64,000 nt of DNA from Streptomyces seoulensis. Lineage in GTDB: Bacteria; Actinomycetota; Actinomycetes; Streptomycetales; Streptomycetaceae. Both the position numbers and the translations under genes were made by a program. The stretch is taken from the NCBI GenBank assembly GCA_013364255.1, contig CP054936.1, forward strand, positions 2,820,853 to 2,884,852. Direction: 5' to 3'. Positions 15,519 to 22,872 of the stretch are shown here, one piece after another. The notes under the pieces are model-generated. The model was given only the letters and a program-made list of their open reading frames with translations, was not told the origin of the DNA and searched no databases. Position 1 is the stretch's first letter; every line of letters begins with the position of its first letter.

Positions 15519-17389
15519 GAGGGCTTCTCCGTGGCCGGGGCGGCGGTCTTGCGGAAGCCTCGTTCGATGCGGTCGGCCAGGCCCTGCGCCTCGTTGCCCA
15601 GGCCCGCCTGCGCGGCCGCGGTGGTGGCGCCGGCCCGCATCGCGTCGGCGGCGGGCTGCGGGGCGTCCACGGTGCGGCCGTCGGCCCAGCCGGAGACGGC
15701 GTAGACGACCACCGGGGCCTCGGTGAGGACGGAGACGGCCCACGACGCGCGCTGCCGGTCGCCGAAGTCCGCGGCGACGGTGCCGCGGGCCGCGTACGGG
15801 CGGGGCACGAGGTCGGTGCGGCGGGCCAGGTCCTCGCCCTTGAAGCGGGCGGCCAGCGCGCTCATCGCCGGGGCGTCGGCCTGGGTGAAGAGCAGGCCGA
15901 CGGTGGTGACGTAGCTCTGGGTGGCGTCGGTGTAGGTGGCGCGCAGCAGGCGGGCGCAGCCGACGGGGTCGAGGGCCTGGCGCAGCAGCGGGTCGAAGGC
16001 GTCCGCGCAGCCGCCGTCCGGGGCGACGGCGACCCGGGTCCAGGTGCGGTCGGCGCCGCCGGGGCCCGCGCCGTCGCCCCGGACGGTGGGCGGGAAGAGC
16101 TGGTCGACGGGCTCGTTGTGCCACAGGGCGCCGGCGGTGGTGAAGGCGCCGGCCGAGCCGCCGGCCCCGGAGTCCCCGGTGAGCCAGCTGCCGGTCGCGG
16201 CGCCGCCGAGGAGCCCGAGGCCGAGGACGACGCAGGCGGCGACCGCCGCCGTCCGCGGCCCCACCCGCGCGCCGAGGGCGCGCGGCCGTCCGCGCTCGTC
16301 GTAGCCCTCCGGCTCGCCGAGCGCGAAGTACGCCCGCGGGGCGTCGAGCACGGCGCCGGCCGCGCTCCAGGACAGGGCGGGGTCGGGCGGGGCCACGGGG
16401 CCGGCGCCGGGGCCGGTGGCCGCGGTGGCGCGTCCCGCGCCGGGCCGGGGCGGCGTCGTGGGCGCGGGCAACCGACGCGGGGGGACGGGCCGCAACCGCG
16501 TCGTGTCCACGTCGCCCGCCACCGGCCGCCCGCCACCGGGACGCGGTGTTGCGGACGCGGACGAACGGTGCGGCGGGAGCGGCCGCAACCGCCGGGTCAC
16601 CTCCGGGTCGGCCTCCACGGACCGCCCGGCGTCGCCCCGGCCGGCCGCCCTCGACGGGCCGGCGGGCGGAGCCGTGGGGGCGGTGGGCGGAGCCGAGGGA
16701 GTGGCAGGCCCAGCTGCCGGGGCGGCGAGCCGGACCGACGGGACGGCAGGCGGAGCCGAGGGAGCGGTGGGCCGGACCGAGGGGGCGGCAGGCGGGGCCG
16801 AGGGAGCGGCAGGCCGGACCGACGGGACGGCAGGCCGGATCGGAGCGGTTACGGGTCCGGCCGACGGGCCGCTGGGCCGGATCGAGGGGGCACCGGGCGG
16901 GACCGAGGGAGCGGGAGGCCCGACCGGAGGGGCGACGGGGCTGACCGGAGGAGTGCCGGGGCTGGCCGACGGGGCGGCGGAACGGGCCGGGGGACCGGCG
17001 GGTCCGGCCGAGGGGGCGGCGGAACGTTTCGTGGCGGGGGCGGGCGGCGCGGAGCGGGCCGGGGCCGTCACCGCCGGGCCGGGCGCGGCCGGGACGCGGA
17101 GCCCGGGGCGGCCGGTCGGAGCCGGGGCGGTGTCCGAGGCGCCGTCAGGGGCCGCTCCGGCGGGGGCGCCGGGGCGTCCGGCGGTGGTTCCATTGCCCCC
17201 GACGGTGGTTCCGTTGCCCCCGGCGGTCGTCCCGGCGGTGGTTCCGTTACTCCCGGCGGTCGCTCCGGCAGGAGTTCCGTTTGTTCCAGCCGGCGGTGGG
17301 GTGTCCGGGAAGCGGGCGGAGGCCGGGGGTGGGGGCGGGGGGTCGGACGGGCGCGGCGGTACGGGTGCGTGGCGCGCTTCCGTGCTCAT
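15515..17389 (-). CDS. Proline-rich single-pass membrane protein coupled to the mycosin
   Basis: A 624-residue protein I cannot assign to a named family. Residues 1-345 are low-complexity Pro/Ala/Ser/Thr/Gly, including three copies of a 14-residue unit (189-230), and two similar basic motifs, TRRLRPLPPHR (about 265-275) and TTRLRPVPPRR (about 296-306). One membrane helix follows (about 381-402, AAVAACVVLGLGLLGGAATGSW). About 220 residues then form a folded, probably extracytoplasmic domain with Cys in GGCADAFDPLL and PVGCARLLRATYTDA. With no signal peptide, the disordered part would be cytoplasmic. The start is the ATG at 17389 (GGGGGG upstream). It is the first gene of a two-gene unit with the protease, which may cleave or act alongside it. 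Confidence 0.8.
   Translation of the reverse strand: MSTEARHAPVPPRPSDPPPPPPASARFPDTPPPAGTNGTPAGATAGSNGTTAGTTAGGNGTTVGGNGTTAGRPGAPAGAAPDGASDTAPAPTGRPGLRVPAAPGPAVTAPARSAPPAPATKRSAAPSAGPAGPPARSAAPSASPGTPPVSPVAPPVGPPAPSVPPGAPSIRPSGPSAGPVTAPIRPAVPSVRPAAPSAPPAAPSVRPTAPSAPPAVPSVRLAAPAAGPATPSAPPTAPTAPPAGPSRAAGRGDAGRSVEADPEVTRRLRPLPPHRSSASATPRPGGGRPVAGDVDTTRLRPVPPRRLPAPTTPPRPGAGRATAATGPGAGPVAPPDPALSWSAAGAVLDAPRAYFALGEPEGYDERGRPRALGARVGPRTAAVAACVVLGLGLLGGAATGSWLTGDSGAGGSAGAFTTAGALWHNEPVDQLFPPTVRGDGAGPGGADRTWTRVAVAPDGGCADAFDPLLRQALDPVGCARLLRATYTDATQSYVTTVGLLFTQADAPAMSALAARFKGEDLARRTDLVPRPYAARGTVAADFGDRQRASWAVSVLTEAPVVVYAVSGWADGRTVDAPQPAADAMRAGATTAAAQAGLGNEAQGLADRIERGFRKTAAPATEKPS
16700..16825 (-). repeat. 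Three tandem 42-bp units inside the proline-rich gene
   Basis: In-frame imperfect repeats encoding PSVRPAAPSAPPAA, PSVRPTAPSAPPAV and PSVRLAAPAAGPAT (residues 189-230 of the coupled membrane protein). Copy number is likely to vary between strains. Confidence 0.7.
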
Positions 17390-17670
17390 GCACCCCCCGT
17401 TTCCTCGTGCCCGGGCCGCTTCCCGGCGCGCGGCGGCAGTCCTCGTCTCCCCGCCCGGCGCCGACTCGTCGTCACCGGGCACGCATACCCGTACGGACGA
17501 AGCGCCATCCCGGCTCAACTCCGCGGCCGCGGCCGGCGTGTCGTTCCGCCGGACGTGCGCGTCACTCTACGGGCTGAATCCGGTTGGGCGGGAACCCGGA
17601 CGGCGGGCCCGGGGCATCTGCCCGGAACGTCCCCCTACCCTGCGGTAATCCTGTCTGGCAGGCTTCGCAC

Positions 17671-18873
17671 ATGACTGCGCGTGCCGCCGACCGGACCCGG
17701 TACGACCGGGCCACCGCACATCTCGACGCCCCCGTCGCGATCGTCGACCTGGAGGCCTTCGACGCCAACGCCGACGACCTCGTCCGCCGGGCCGGCGGCA
17801 AGCCGATCCGGGTGGCGAGCAAGTCCGTGCGCTGTCGCGCCCTGCTCGAACGGGCCCTGGCCAAGGACGGGTTCGCGGGCATCATGTCGTTCACGCTGGC
17901 GGAGTCGCTGTGGCTGGCCCGCTCCGGGTTCGAGGACGTGCTGCTGGCCTACCCCTCCGCCGACCGCGCCGGCTTCGCCGAACTGGCCGCCGACCCGAAA
18001 CTGGCCGCCGCCGTCACGGTGATGGTGGACGACCCGGCCCAGCTCGACCTGATCGACGCCGCGCGCCAGGGCGGGCGCGAGGACGTCCGGGTGTGCCTGG
18101 AGCTGGACACCTCGCTGCGGCTGCTCGGCGGCCGGGTGCGCGTCGGCGCGCGCCGCTCCCCGCTGCACTCCCCCGCCCAGGTCGCCGAGTTGGCCCGTAC
18201 GGTGACCCGGCGGCCGGGGTTCGAGCTGGTCGGGATCATGGCGTACGAGGGGCATATCGCGGGCGTCGGCGACGCGTTGGACGGGCGGCCGGTGCGCTCG
18301 CGGGCGATCCGGCTGATGCAGGCGGCCGCCCGGCGGGAGCTGGTGGAGCGGCGGGCGGCCGTGGTGCGGGCGGTCCGGGCGGTCGCGCCGGGCCTGGAGT
18401 TCGTCAACGGCGGCGGCACGGGCAGTGTGCAGCACACCGCCGTGGAGGACGCGGTCACCGAGATCGCCGCGGGTTCCGGGCTGTACGTGCCGCGTCTGTT
18501 CGACAACTACACGTCGTTCCGGGGCCGTCCGGCGGCTCTGTTCGCACAGCCCGTGGTGCGCCGGCCCGGCGTCGGCGCGGTCACGGTCCTCGGCGGCGGC
18601 TACCCGGCCTCCGGCGCGGCCGGCCCGGACCGGCTGCCGGTGCCGTATCTGCCGGAGGGGTTGCGCTACGACCCGCAGGAGGGGGCCGGCGAGGTGCAGA
18701 CGCCGCTGCTCGGCTCGCCGGCCGACGATCTGCTGATCGGCGACCGGGTGTGGTTCCGGCACGCGAAGGCGGGCGAGCTGTGCGAGCGGTTCGACACCCT
18801 GCACCTGGTCGAGGGCGACCGGGTGACGGCGTCCGTGCCGACGTACCGGGGCGAGGGTCACACGTTCCTGTAG
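17671..18873 (+). CDS. Alanine racemase-fold amino acid aldolase/deaminase
   Basis: A 400-residue fold-type III PLP enzyme annotated in related genomes as amino acid deaminase/aldolase (D-threonine aldolase-like). The PLP lysine is in the N-terminal strand KPIRVASKSVRCRALL, and the barrel continues with GIMSFTLAESLWLARSGF, MVDDPAQLDLID and CLELDTSLRLLG. FELVGIMAYEGHIAGVGD and FVNGGGTGSVQHTA (phosphate loop) follow. The C-terminal beta domain ends DDLLIGDRVWFRHAKAGELCERFD, whose His and Cys could bind the metal these enzymes use. The substrate is not predictable. Start ATG at 17671. It stands alone between divergent and convergent neighbours. Confidence 0.85.
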   Translation: MTARAADRTRYDRATAHLDAPVAIVDLEAFDANADDLVRRAGGKPIRVASKSVRCRALLERALAKDGFAGIMSFTLAESLWLARSGFEDVLLAYPSADRAGFAELAADPKLAAAVTVMVDDPAQLDLIDAARQGGREDVRVCLELDTSLRLLGGRVRVGARRSPLHSPAQVAELARTVTRRPGFELVGIMAYEGHIAGVGDALDGRPVRSRAIRLMQAAARRELVERRAAVVRAVRAVAPGLEFVNGGGTGSVQHTAVEDAVTEIAAGSGLYVPRLFDNYTSFRGRPAALFAQPVVRRPGVGAVTVLGGGYPASGAAGPDRLPVPYLPEGLRYDPQEGAGEVQTPLLGSPADDLLIGDRVWFRHAKAGELCERFDTLHLVEGDRVTASVPTYRGEGHTFL

Positions 18874-18977
18874 GCGCTCGCGTCGCACCGGGGCGAGCGG
18901 CACACGGGCCGGCGGGTCCCCGGTCACGGGCGCCGCGCCCCGCGCCCGCCGCGTGCCGAGCGGGCCGGCGCCCCGCG

Positions 18978-19931
18978 TCAGCCGTTCCCCGAGCGGGTCA
19001 GCGTCAGCAGTTCGCGGGCCGGGCCCGCCGGGCGGTGGCCGGCCGGCCAGACCGCGCGCAGGTCGCGGCGCAGGGCGACGTCCTCGACCGGGACGGTGAC
19101 CAGGCGGCGCAGGGTCAGCTCGTCGCCCACGGCGAGTTCGCTGAGCACCGCGGGGCCGGCCCCGCTCACCGCGGCGGCCTTCACGGCGGTCGTGGAGGAC
19201 AGTTCGATCAGCGGGCGGGCCAGGCCGCCCAGGGCGGCGTCCAGGACCTGGCGGGTACCGGAGCCCTTCTCCCGCAGGATCAGCGGGGTGGCGGCCAGCT
19301 CCGCCGCCTCGATCGGGCGCCGGCGGCGGGCCCAGGGGTGGGCGGGGGCGGCGACCACGATCAGCCTGTCGTGGGCGATCACCACGGAGTCGAGGCCGGG
19401 CGGCACCGACACGCCCTCGACGAAGCCGAGGTCCGCCTCGCCCGCGAGCAGCCGCTCGGCGACCACCGCCGAGTTCCCGGCCAGCAGCGACACCGCCGTG
19501 TCCGGCCGCCGTGCCCTGAGCGCGATCAGCCAGCCCGGCAGCAGGTACTCCGCGATGGTCATGCTGGCGGCGACCCGCAGCCGCGAGTCCCGGCGGTCGC
19601 GCAGCGCCTGCGCCCCCGCGTCGAAGGCCTCCGCCGCCTCCACCACCCGCCGGGCCCAGTCCGTCACCAGCGCGCCCGCGTCGGTGAGCCGTGAGCCGCG
19701 CGGTGAGCGGTCCACCAGCGCCAGGCCCAGCTGCCGTTCCATGGAGCGGACACGGCTGCTGGCGGCCGGCTGGGTGATGCCCAGCTCGCGGGCCGCGCCG
19801 CCGAGGCTGCCCAGCCGTGCCACGGCCAGCAGCAGTTCCAGCGCGCCCAGGTCCGGCACGCGGTGCGCCAGCGTCGCGGGGACCCGCCGTTCCGTGTGCC
19901 GCGTGTCCTCCGTGCCGCCGCCCGCTGTCAC
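18978..19931 (-). CDS. LysR-family transcriptional regulator
   Basis: A 317-residue LysR regulator. The winged helix-turn-helix is at about 27-85 (LGALELLLAVARLGSLGGAARELGITQPAASSRVRSME), and the effector-binding periplasmic-protein-like domain at about 110-305. It most resembles the CysL/YeiE/CbbR-like branch. The GTG at 19931 has GAGAGGAGG six nt upstream. It is divergent from the TDT exporter gene, the usual arrangement for a LysR protein and its target. The gap holds a LysR-type box at 19968-19982. A sulfite or small-acid effector is a guess from the neighbour. Confidence 0.9.
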   Translation of the reverse strand: MTAGGGTEDTRHTERRVPATLAHRVPDLGALELLLAVARLGSLGGAARELGITQPAASSRVRSMERQLGLALVDRSPRGSRLTDAGALVTDWARRVVEAAEAFDAGAQALRDRRDSRLRVAASMTIAEYLLPGWLIALRARRPDTAVSLLAGNSAVVAERLLAGEADLGFVEGVSVPPGLDSVVIAHDRLIVVAAPAHPWARRRRPIEAAELAATPLILREKGSGTRQVLDAALGGLARPLIELSSTTAVKAAAVSGAGPAVLSELAVGDELTLRRLVTVPVEDVALRRDLRAVWPAGHRPAGPARELLTLTRSGNG

Positions 19932-19967
19932 CTCCGGCCTCCTCTCAGCCCGCCCGTACGCCCGCCC

Positions 19968-19982
19968 ATAAATCCAGCTTAT
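19968..19982. promoter_or_regulatory. LysR-type operator candidate
   Basis: ATAA (19968-19971), 7 nt, TTAT (19979-19982) is a dyad with the T-N11-A outline of LysR boxes. A further ATAG half-site follows at 19989-19992. They lie between the divergent lysR and TDT genes, in an otherwise GC-rich gap. Confidence 0.45.
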
Positions 19983-20039
19983 GCCCTGATAGAGACAAAC
20001 CCCCTGGTGGGGGCCGTGCCTCCGCGACAGCCTGAACCC

Positions 20040-21242
20040 ATGGTCACCGCAGCACATTCCCCTTCCCGGCCGGACCCTTCCCCGTCGGACCCTTCCCGGC
20101 CGGCCGCGTCCCGGCCGCGCTTCCCCGCCGTGCGCCATCTCGGCCCCAACTGGTACGGCTCGGTCATGGGCACCGCCGCCGTCGCCTCGGCGGGCGGCGC
20201 GCTGCCGGTGCGGGCGCCGGGGCTGCGCACCGGGTGCACGGCCGTGTGGGCGCTCGCGCTCGCCGTGCTGGCGGTGCTGCTGGTGGCGCGCGCGCTGCAC
20301 TGGGTCCACCACCGCGACCGGGCCCGCGCCCACCTCCTGGACCCGGCGGCGGCCCCGTTCTACGGCTGTCTGGCCATGGCGCTGCTGGCGGTCGGCGGCG
20401 GCGCGCTGTCGGTGGGCCGGGACTGGATCGGCGCCGCGCCCGCGCTGGCCCTGGACGCGGTGCTGTTCACGGCGGGCACGGCCGTGGGCCTGGTGGCGGC
20501 GGTGGCGGTGCCGTACCTGATGGCCGTGCACCATCGCATAGAGCCGCACCAGGTGACGCCGGTGTGGCTGCTGCCGGTGGTGGCGCCGATGGTGTCCGCG
20601 GCTCTCGGGCCGGCCCTGGTCGCGCATCTGCCGGCCGGGCAGGCGCGGCAGACGCTGCTGCTGGGGTGCGTGGCGATGTTCGGGCTGAGCCTGCTGGCGA
20701 CGCTGGCGCTGCTGCCGCTGGTGCTGGGCCGGCTGCTGATCGCCGGGCCGCTGCCCCTCGCGCTCACCCCGACGCTGTTCCTGGTGCTGGGCCCGCTGGG
20801 TCAGTCCACCACCGCCGCGGGGGCCTTCGCCGACGCCGCCCCCGGTGTCGTACCGGCGCCCTACGACACCGGCTTCACCGTGTTCGCCCTGCTCTACGGG
20901 GTGCCGGTGCTGGGCTTCGCGGTGCTCTGGTTCGCGTTCGCGGCGGCGCAGCTGGTGCGGGCCGGGCGGCGGGGCATGGGGTTCGCGATGACGTGGTGGT
21001 CCCTCACCTTCCCCGTCGGCACCTGTGTGACAGGGGCGTCGGCCCTCGCCCGCCACACCCACCTCGCCGTCTGCGCGGGCCTGGCCGTCGTGCTGTACGC
21101 CGTCCTGGTCGCCGCCTGGGCCGCGGCGGCCGTGCGCACCGCGCGCGGGCTGGTCAGCGGAGCGCTGCTCGCAGCGCCTCGCCCAGCACCCGCGGAGCCT
21201 CGGCCAGCGAGGGTCCGTACCACGTCAGGTGCCGTCCGCTGA
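20040..21242 (+). CDS. TDT-family (TehA/SLAC1-like) exporter
   Basis: A 400-residue integral membrane protein of the tellurite-resistance/dicarboxylate transporter family. About ten hydrophobic helices are visible, from PNWYGSVMGTAAVASAGGAL to HLAVCAGLAVVLYAVLVAAWAA. The opening RHLGPNWYGSVMGTA is the family signature. Members export sulfite, C4-dicarboxylates or anions. The ATG at 20040 has no strong ribosome site. The last 30 codons (from about 21154) overlap the end of the oppositely oriented gene, and their Pro/Arg-rich sequence looks like a non-conserved tail. The LysR gene upstream probably controls it. Confidence 0.88.
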   Translation: MVTAAHSPSRPDPSPSDPSRPAASRPRFPAVRHLGPNWYGSVMGTAAVASAGGALPVRAPGLRTGCTAVWALALAVLAVLLVARALHWVHHRDRARAHLLDPAAAPFYGCLAMALLAVGGGALSVGRDWIGAAPALALDAVLFTAGTAVGLVAAVAVPYLMAVHHRIEPHQVTPVWLLPVVAPMVSAALGPALVAHLPAGQARQTLLLGCVAMFGLSLLATLALLPLVLGRLLIAGPLPLALTPTLFLVLGPLGQSTTAAGAFADAAPGVVPAPYDTGFTVFALLYGVPVLGFAVLWFAFAAAQLVRAGRRGMGFAMTWWSLTFPVGTCVTGASALARHTHLAVCAGLAVVLYAVLVAAWAAAAVRTARGLVSGALLAAPRPAPAEPRPARVRTTSGAVR

Positions 21243-21873
21243 CCAGCGCGCAGGGCAGGCCGGGGAACGCCTCGGGGCCGTCGGCGGCGGTGAAGCGGTA
21301 GGGCTCGTCGGGCAGGACGACGAGGTCGGGGGCGGCCTCCCGCAGCTCGGTCAGGGGGACGCGCGGGTAGCGCTCGGGGTGGCCGGCGTAGCGGTGGTCG
21401 ACGCCGAGGCGGGCCAGGACGTCGCCGGCGAAGGTGTCGCGGCCGAGCACCATCCACGGCCGCCGCCAGATCGGCACCACGGCGCTGAGGCGGGGGCCGG
21501 GCGCGGGCGGCGCCGCCCAGGCGGCGGCCGCCTCGTCCAGCCAGCGCGGCCGGCTCCGGGCCCCGCACGCGGCCAGCACCCGGTCCAGCTCCGGGAATGC
21601 CCGGGGCACGTCGCGGATCTCGGTGACCAGGACCCCGATCCCGGCCGCGCGCAGGGCGTCAAGGTCGGCGGGGCGGTTCTCCTCCTCGTTGGCGACCACC
21701 AGATCGGGGGCGAGGGCGGCGATGCGGTCGGTCCGCGGGTTCTTGGTGCCGCCGATCCGGACGACGTCGAGGTCCGCGGGGCGGGCGCACCAGTCGGTGG
21801 CGCCGGCCAGGACGCCGGGCAGGGTGACGGCGATCGCCTCGGTGAGCGAGGGCACCAGGGAGACGACCCGCAT
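21154..21873 (-). CDS. BtuF-like (helical-backbone) substrate-binding protein
   Basis: A 239-residue protein of the TroA/BtuF helical-backbone metal-receptor fold. Conserved parts are MRVVSLVPSLTEAI, VLAGATDWCARPADL, VRIGGTKNPRTDRIAALAPDLVVANEEENRPADLDALRAAGI and the C-terminal APDLVVLPDEPYRFT. It has no signal peptide or lipobox, so despite the fold it is probably cytoplasmic and not a classical transport receptor. The ligand is unknown (cobalamin or a metal chelate by homology). Its ATG shares one base with the stop of the XRE-cupin gene, so the two are co-translated. Its 3' end overlaps the exporter gene on the other strand by 89 bp. Confidence 0.85.
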   Translation of the reverse strand: MRVVSLVPSLTEAIAVTLPGVLAGATDWCARPADLDVVRIGGTKNPRTDRIAALAPDLVVANEEENRPADLDALRAAGIGVLVTEIRDVPRAFPELDRVLAACGARSRPRWLDEAAAAWAAPPAPGPRLSAVVPIWRRPWMVLGRDTFAGDVLARLGVDHRYAGHPERYPRVPLTELREAAPDLVVLPDEPYRFTAADGPEAFPGLPCALVSGRHLTWYGPSLAEAPRVLGEALRAALR

Positions 21874-22439
21874 CAGCGCGTCCGGTCCTGCACCGCCTCG
21901 ATGTGCTCGGCGACCGCGACGACGATCACCCGGGTGTCCGGGACGGTCGCCCGCCAGCGGTGGCGGACTCCGCCGGTGAGGTACATGGTGTCGCCGCGCG
22001 CCAGCCGGTGGGCGCGGCCCTCCGCCTCGATCTCCACCGCGCCGTCGGCGACGTACATCAGCTCGTCGTTGCGGTGCTGGAACTCGCGGCCGGCGTCGTG
22101 GTCGCCGGTGAACTCGGAGGCGTGCAGCTGGTGGTGGCCGCGCACCAGGGAGCGCACCCGGGGTTCGGGGTCCAGCTCGGTGGCCTCGCCGCGTACGACG
22201 TCGACGCTGCACGCCGGGTCGGCCGCCGCCAGCAGTTCGACGGCGGTGGTGCGCAGCGCGTCGGCGACCTTCTCCAGCGAGCCGCGGCTGGGGCGGGCCC
22301 GGTCGTTCTCGACCTGGCTCAGGAAGGGCACCGACAGGCCGCTGCGCTGGGCCACGACGGCGAGGGTGAGGTCCAGCGCGCGCCGTCGCCGCCGTACCGC
22401 GGCGCCCACGCGAAGGGGCTGCTCTTTGTTGTCGCCCAT
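21873..22439 (-). CDS. XRE-cupin transcriptional regulator
   Basis: A 188-residue regulator with an N-terminal XRE helix-turn-helix (about 11-66; LTLAVVAQRSGLSVPFLSQVENDRARPSRGSLEKVADAL) and a C-terminal cupin barrel (about 105-185; EFQHRNDELMYVADGAVEIEAEG...DTMYLTGGVRHRW). Such proteins sense a small molecule through the cupin and usually repress neighbouring genes. The start is the ATG at 22439, with GGAGGGAG upstream. It is translationally coupled to the BtuF-like gene, whose ligand may relate to its effector. Confidence 0.9.
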   Translation of the reverse strand: MGDNKEQPLRVGAAVRRRRRALDLTLAVVAQRSGLSVPFLSQVENDRARPSRGSLEKVADALRTTAVELLAAADPACSVDVVRGEATELDPEPRVRSLVRGHHQLHASEFTGDHDAGREFQHRNDELMYVADGAVEIEAEGRAHRLARGDTMYLTGGVRHRWRATVPDTRVIVVAVAEHIEAVQDRTR

Positions 22440-22872
22440 CGCTGCGGCTCCCTCCTTCGCTCGTCGGTCCGCCGTCCGGGGGCCCGGTCGCGGGCGCACG
22501 TCTCCTGATGGCTTCTCTGCACCCTACGCATGTTCGGCAAACCGTTTCACGCGGGCTTCGCATCGACGTAAGGATTCCGTAGTGCGGACCTCATGGTTCG
22601 CGCCAGTGGATCGGGGCGGCGCGAGGTGCGCCGGGGGCCGGGCGGCGGGGGCGGGGCGGGTGTGCGGGCCGGGCGTGCGGCGGCCCCGGGCGACCCCGCG
22701 TCACCCGATCGGCCCGCAGTCCCGGCGGCGCCCGCCGGGCGGCGGGGCGGCCGGGGTGTGAGGGTCGCTCTCCGTGGTTGGCCGATTCGCGTCCGCGCCC
22801 GGTGCGCGCCCGAGGGGCGGGCCTCCCGGTGCCGGGAGCGCCCGCCCCTCGGGCGGTGGGCGGTGTGCGTGG
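22440..22872. other. Intergenic region with a long terminator
   Basis: A 433-bp gap. The right part is the terminator of the betaine operon (22807-22855). The left part must carry the promoter of the XRE-cupin gene; around 22525-22600 the sequence is less GC-rich (AAACGGTTTGCC on the minus strand) but I cannot define the boxes. No open frame here looks like a gene. Confidence 0.55.
22807..22855 (-). terminator. Terminator of the glycine betaine operon
   Basis: A perfect 16-bp outer stem (22807-22822 with 22840-22855) encloses an inner 7-bp stem (CTCCCGG-TG-CCGGGAG), making one hairpin of about 23 bp with a single bulge. It begins 17 nt after the permease stop codon. Confidence 0.85.

Noticed and set aside
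14274..17389. A complete type VII (ESX) secretion locus around the mycosin gene
   Set aside because: No WXG100 protein, FtsK/SpoIIIE ATPase or EccB/D/E gene is present on either side.
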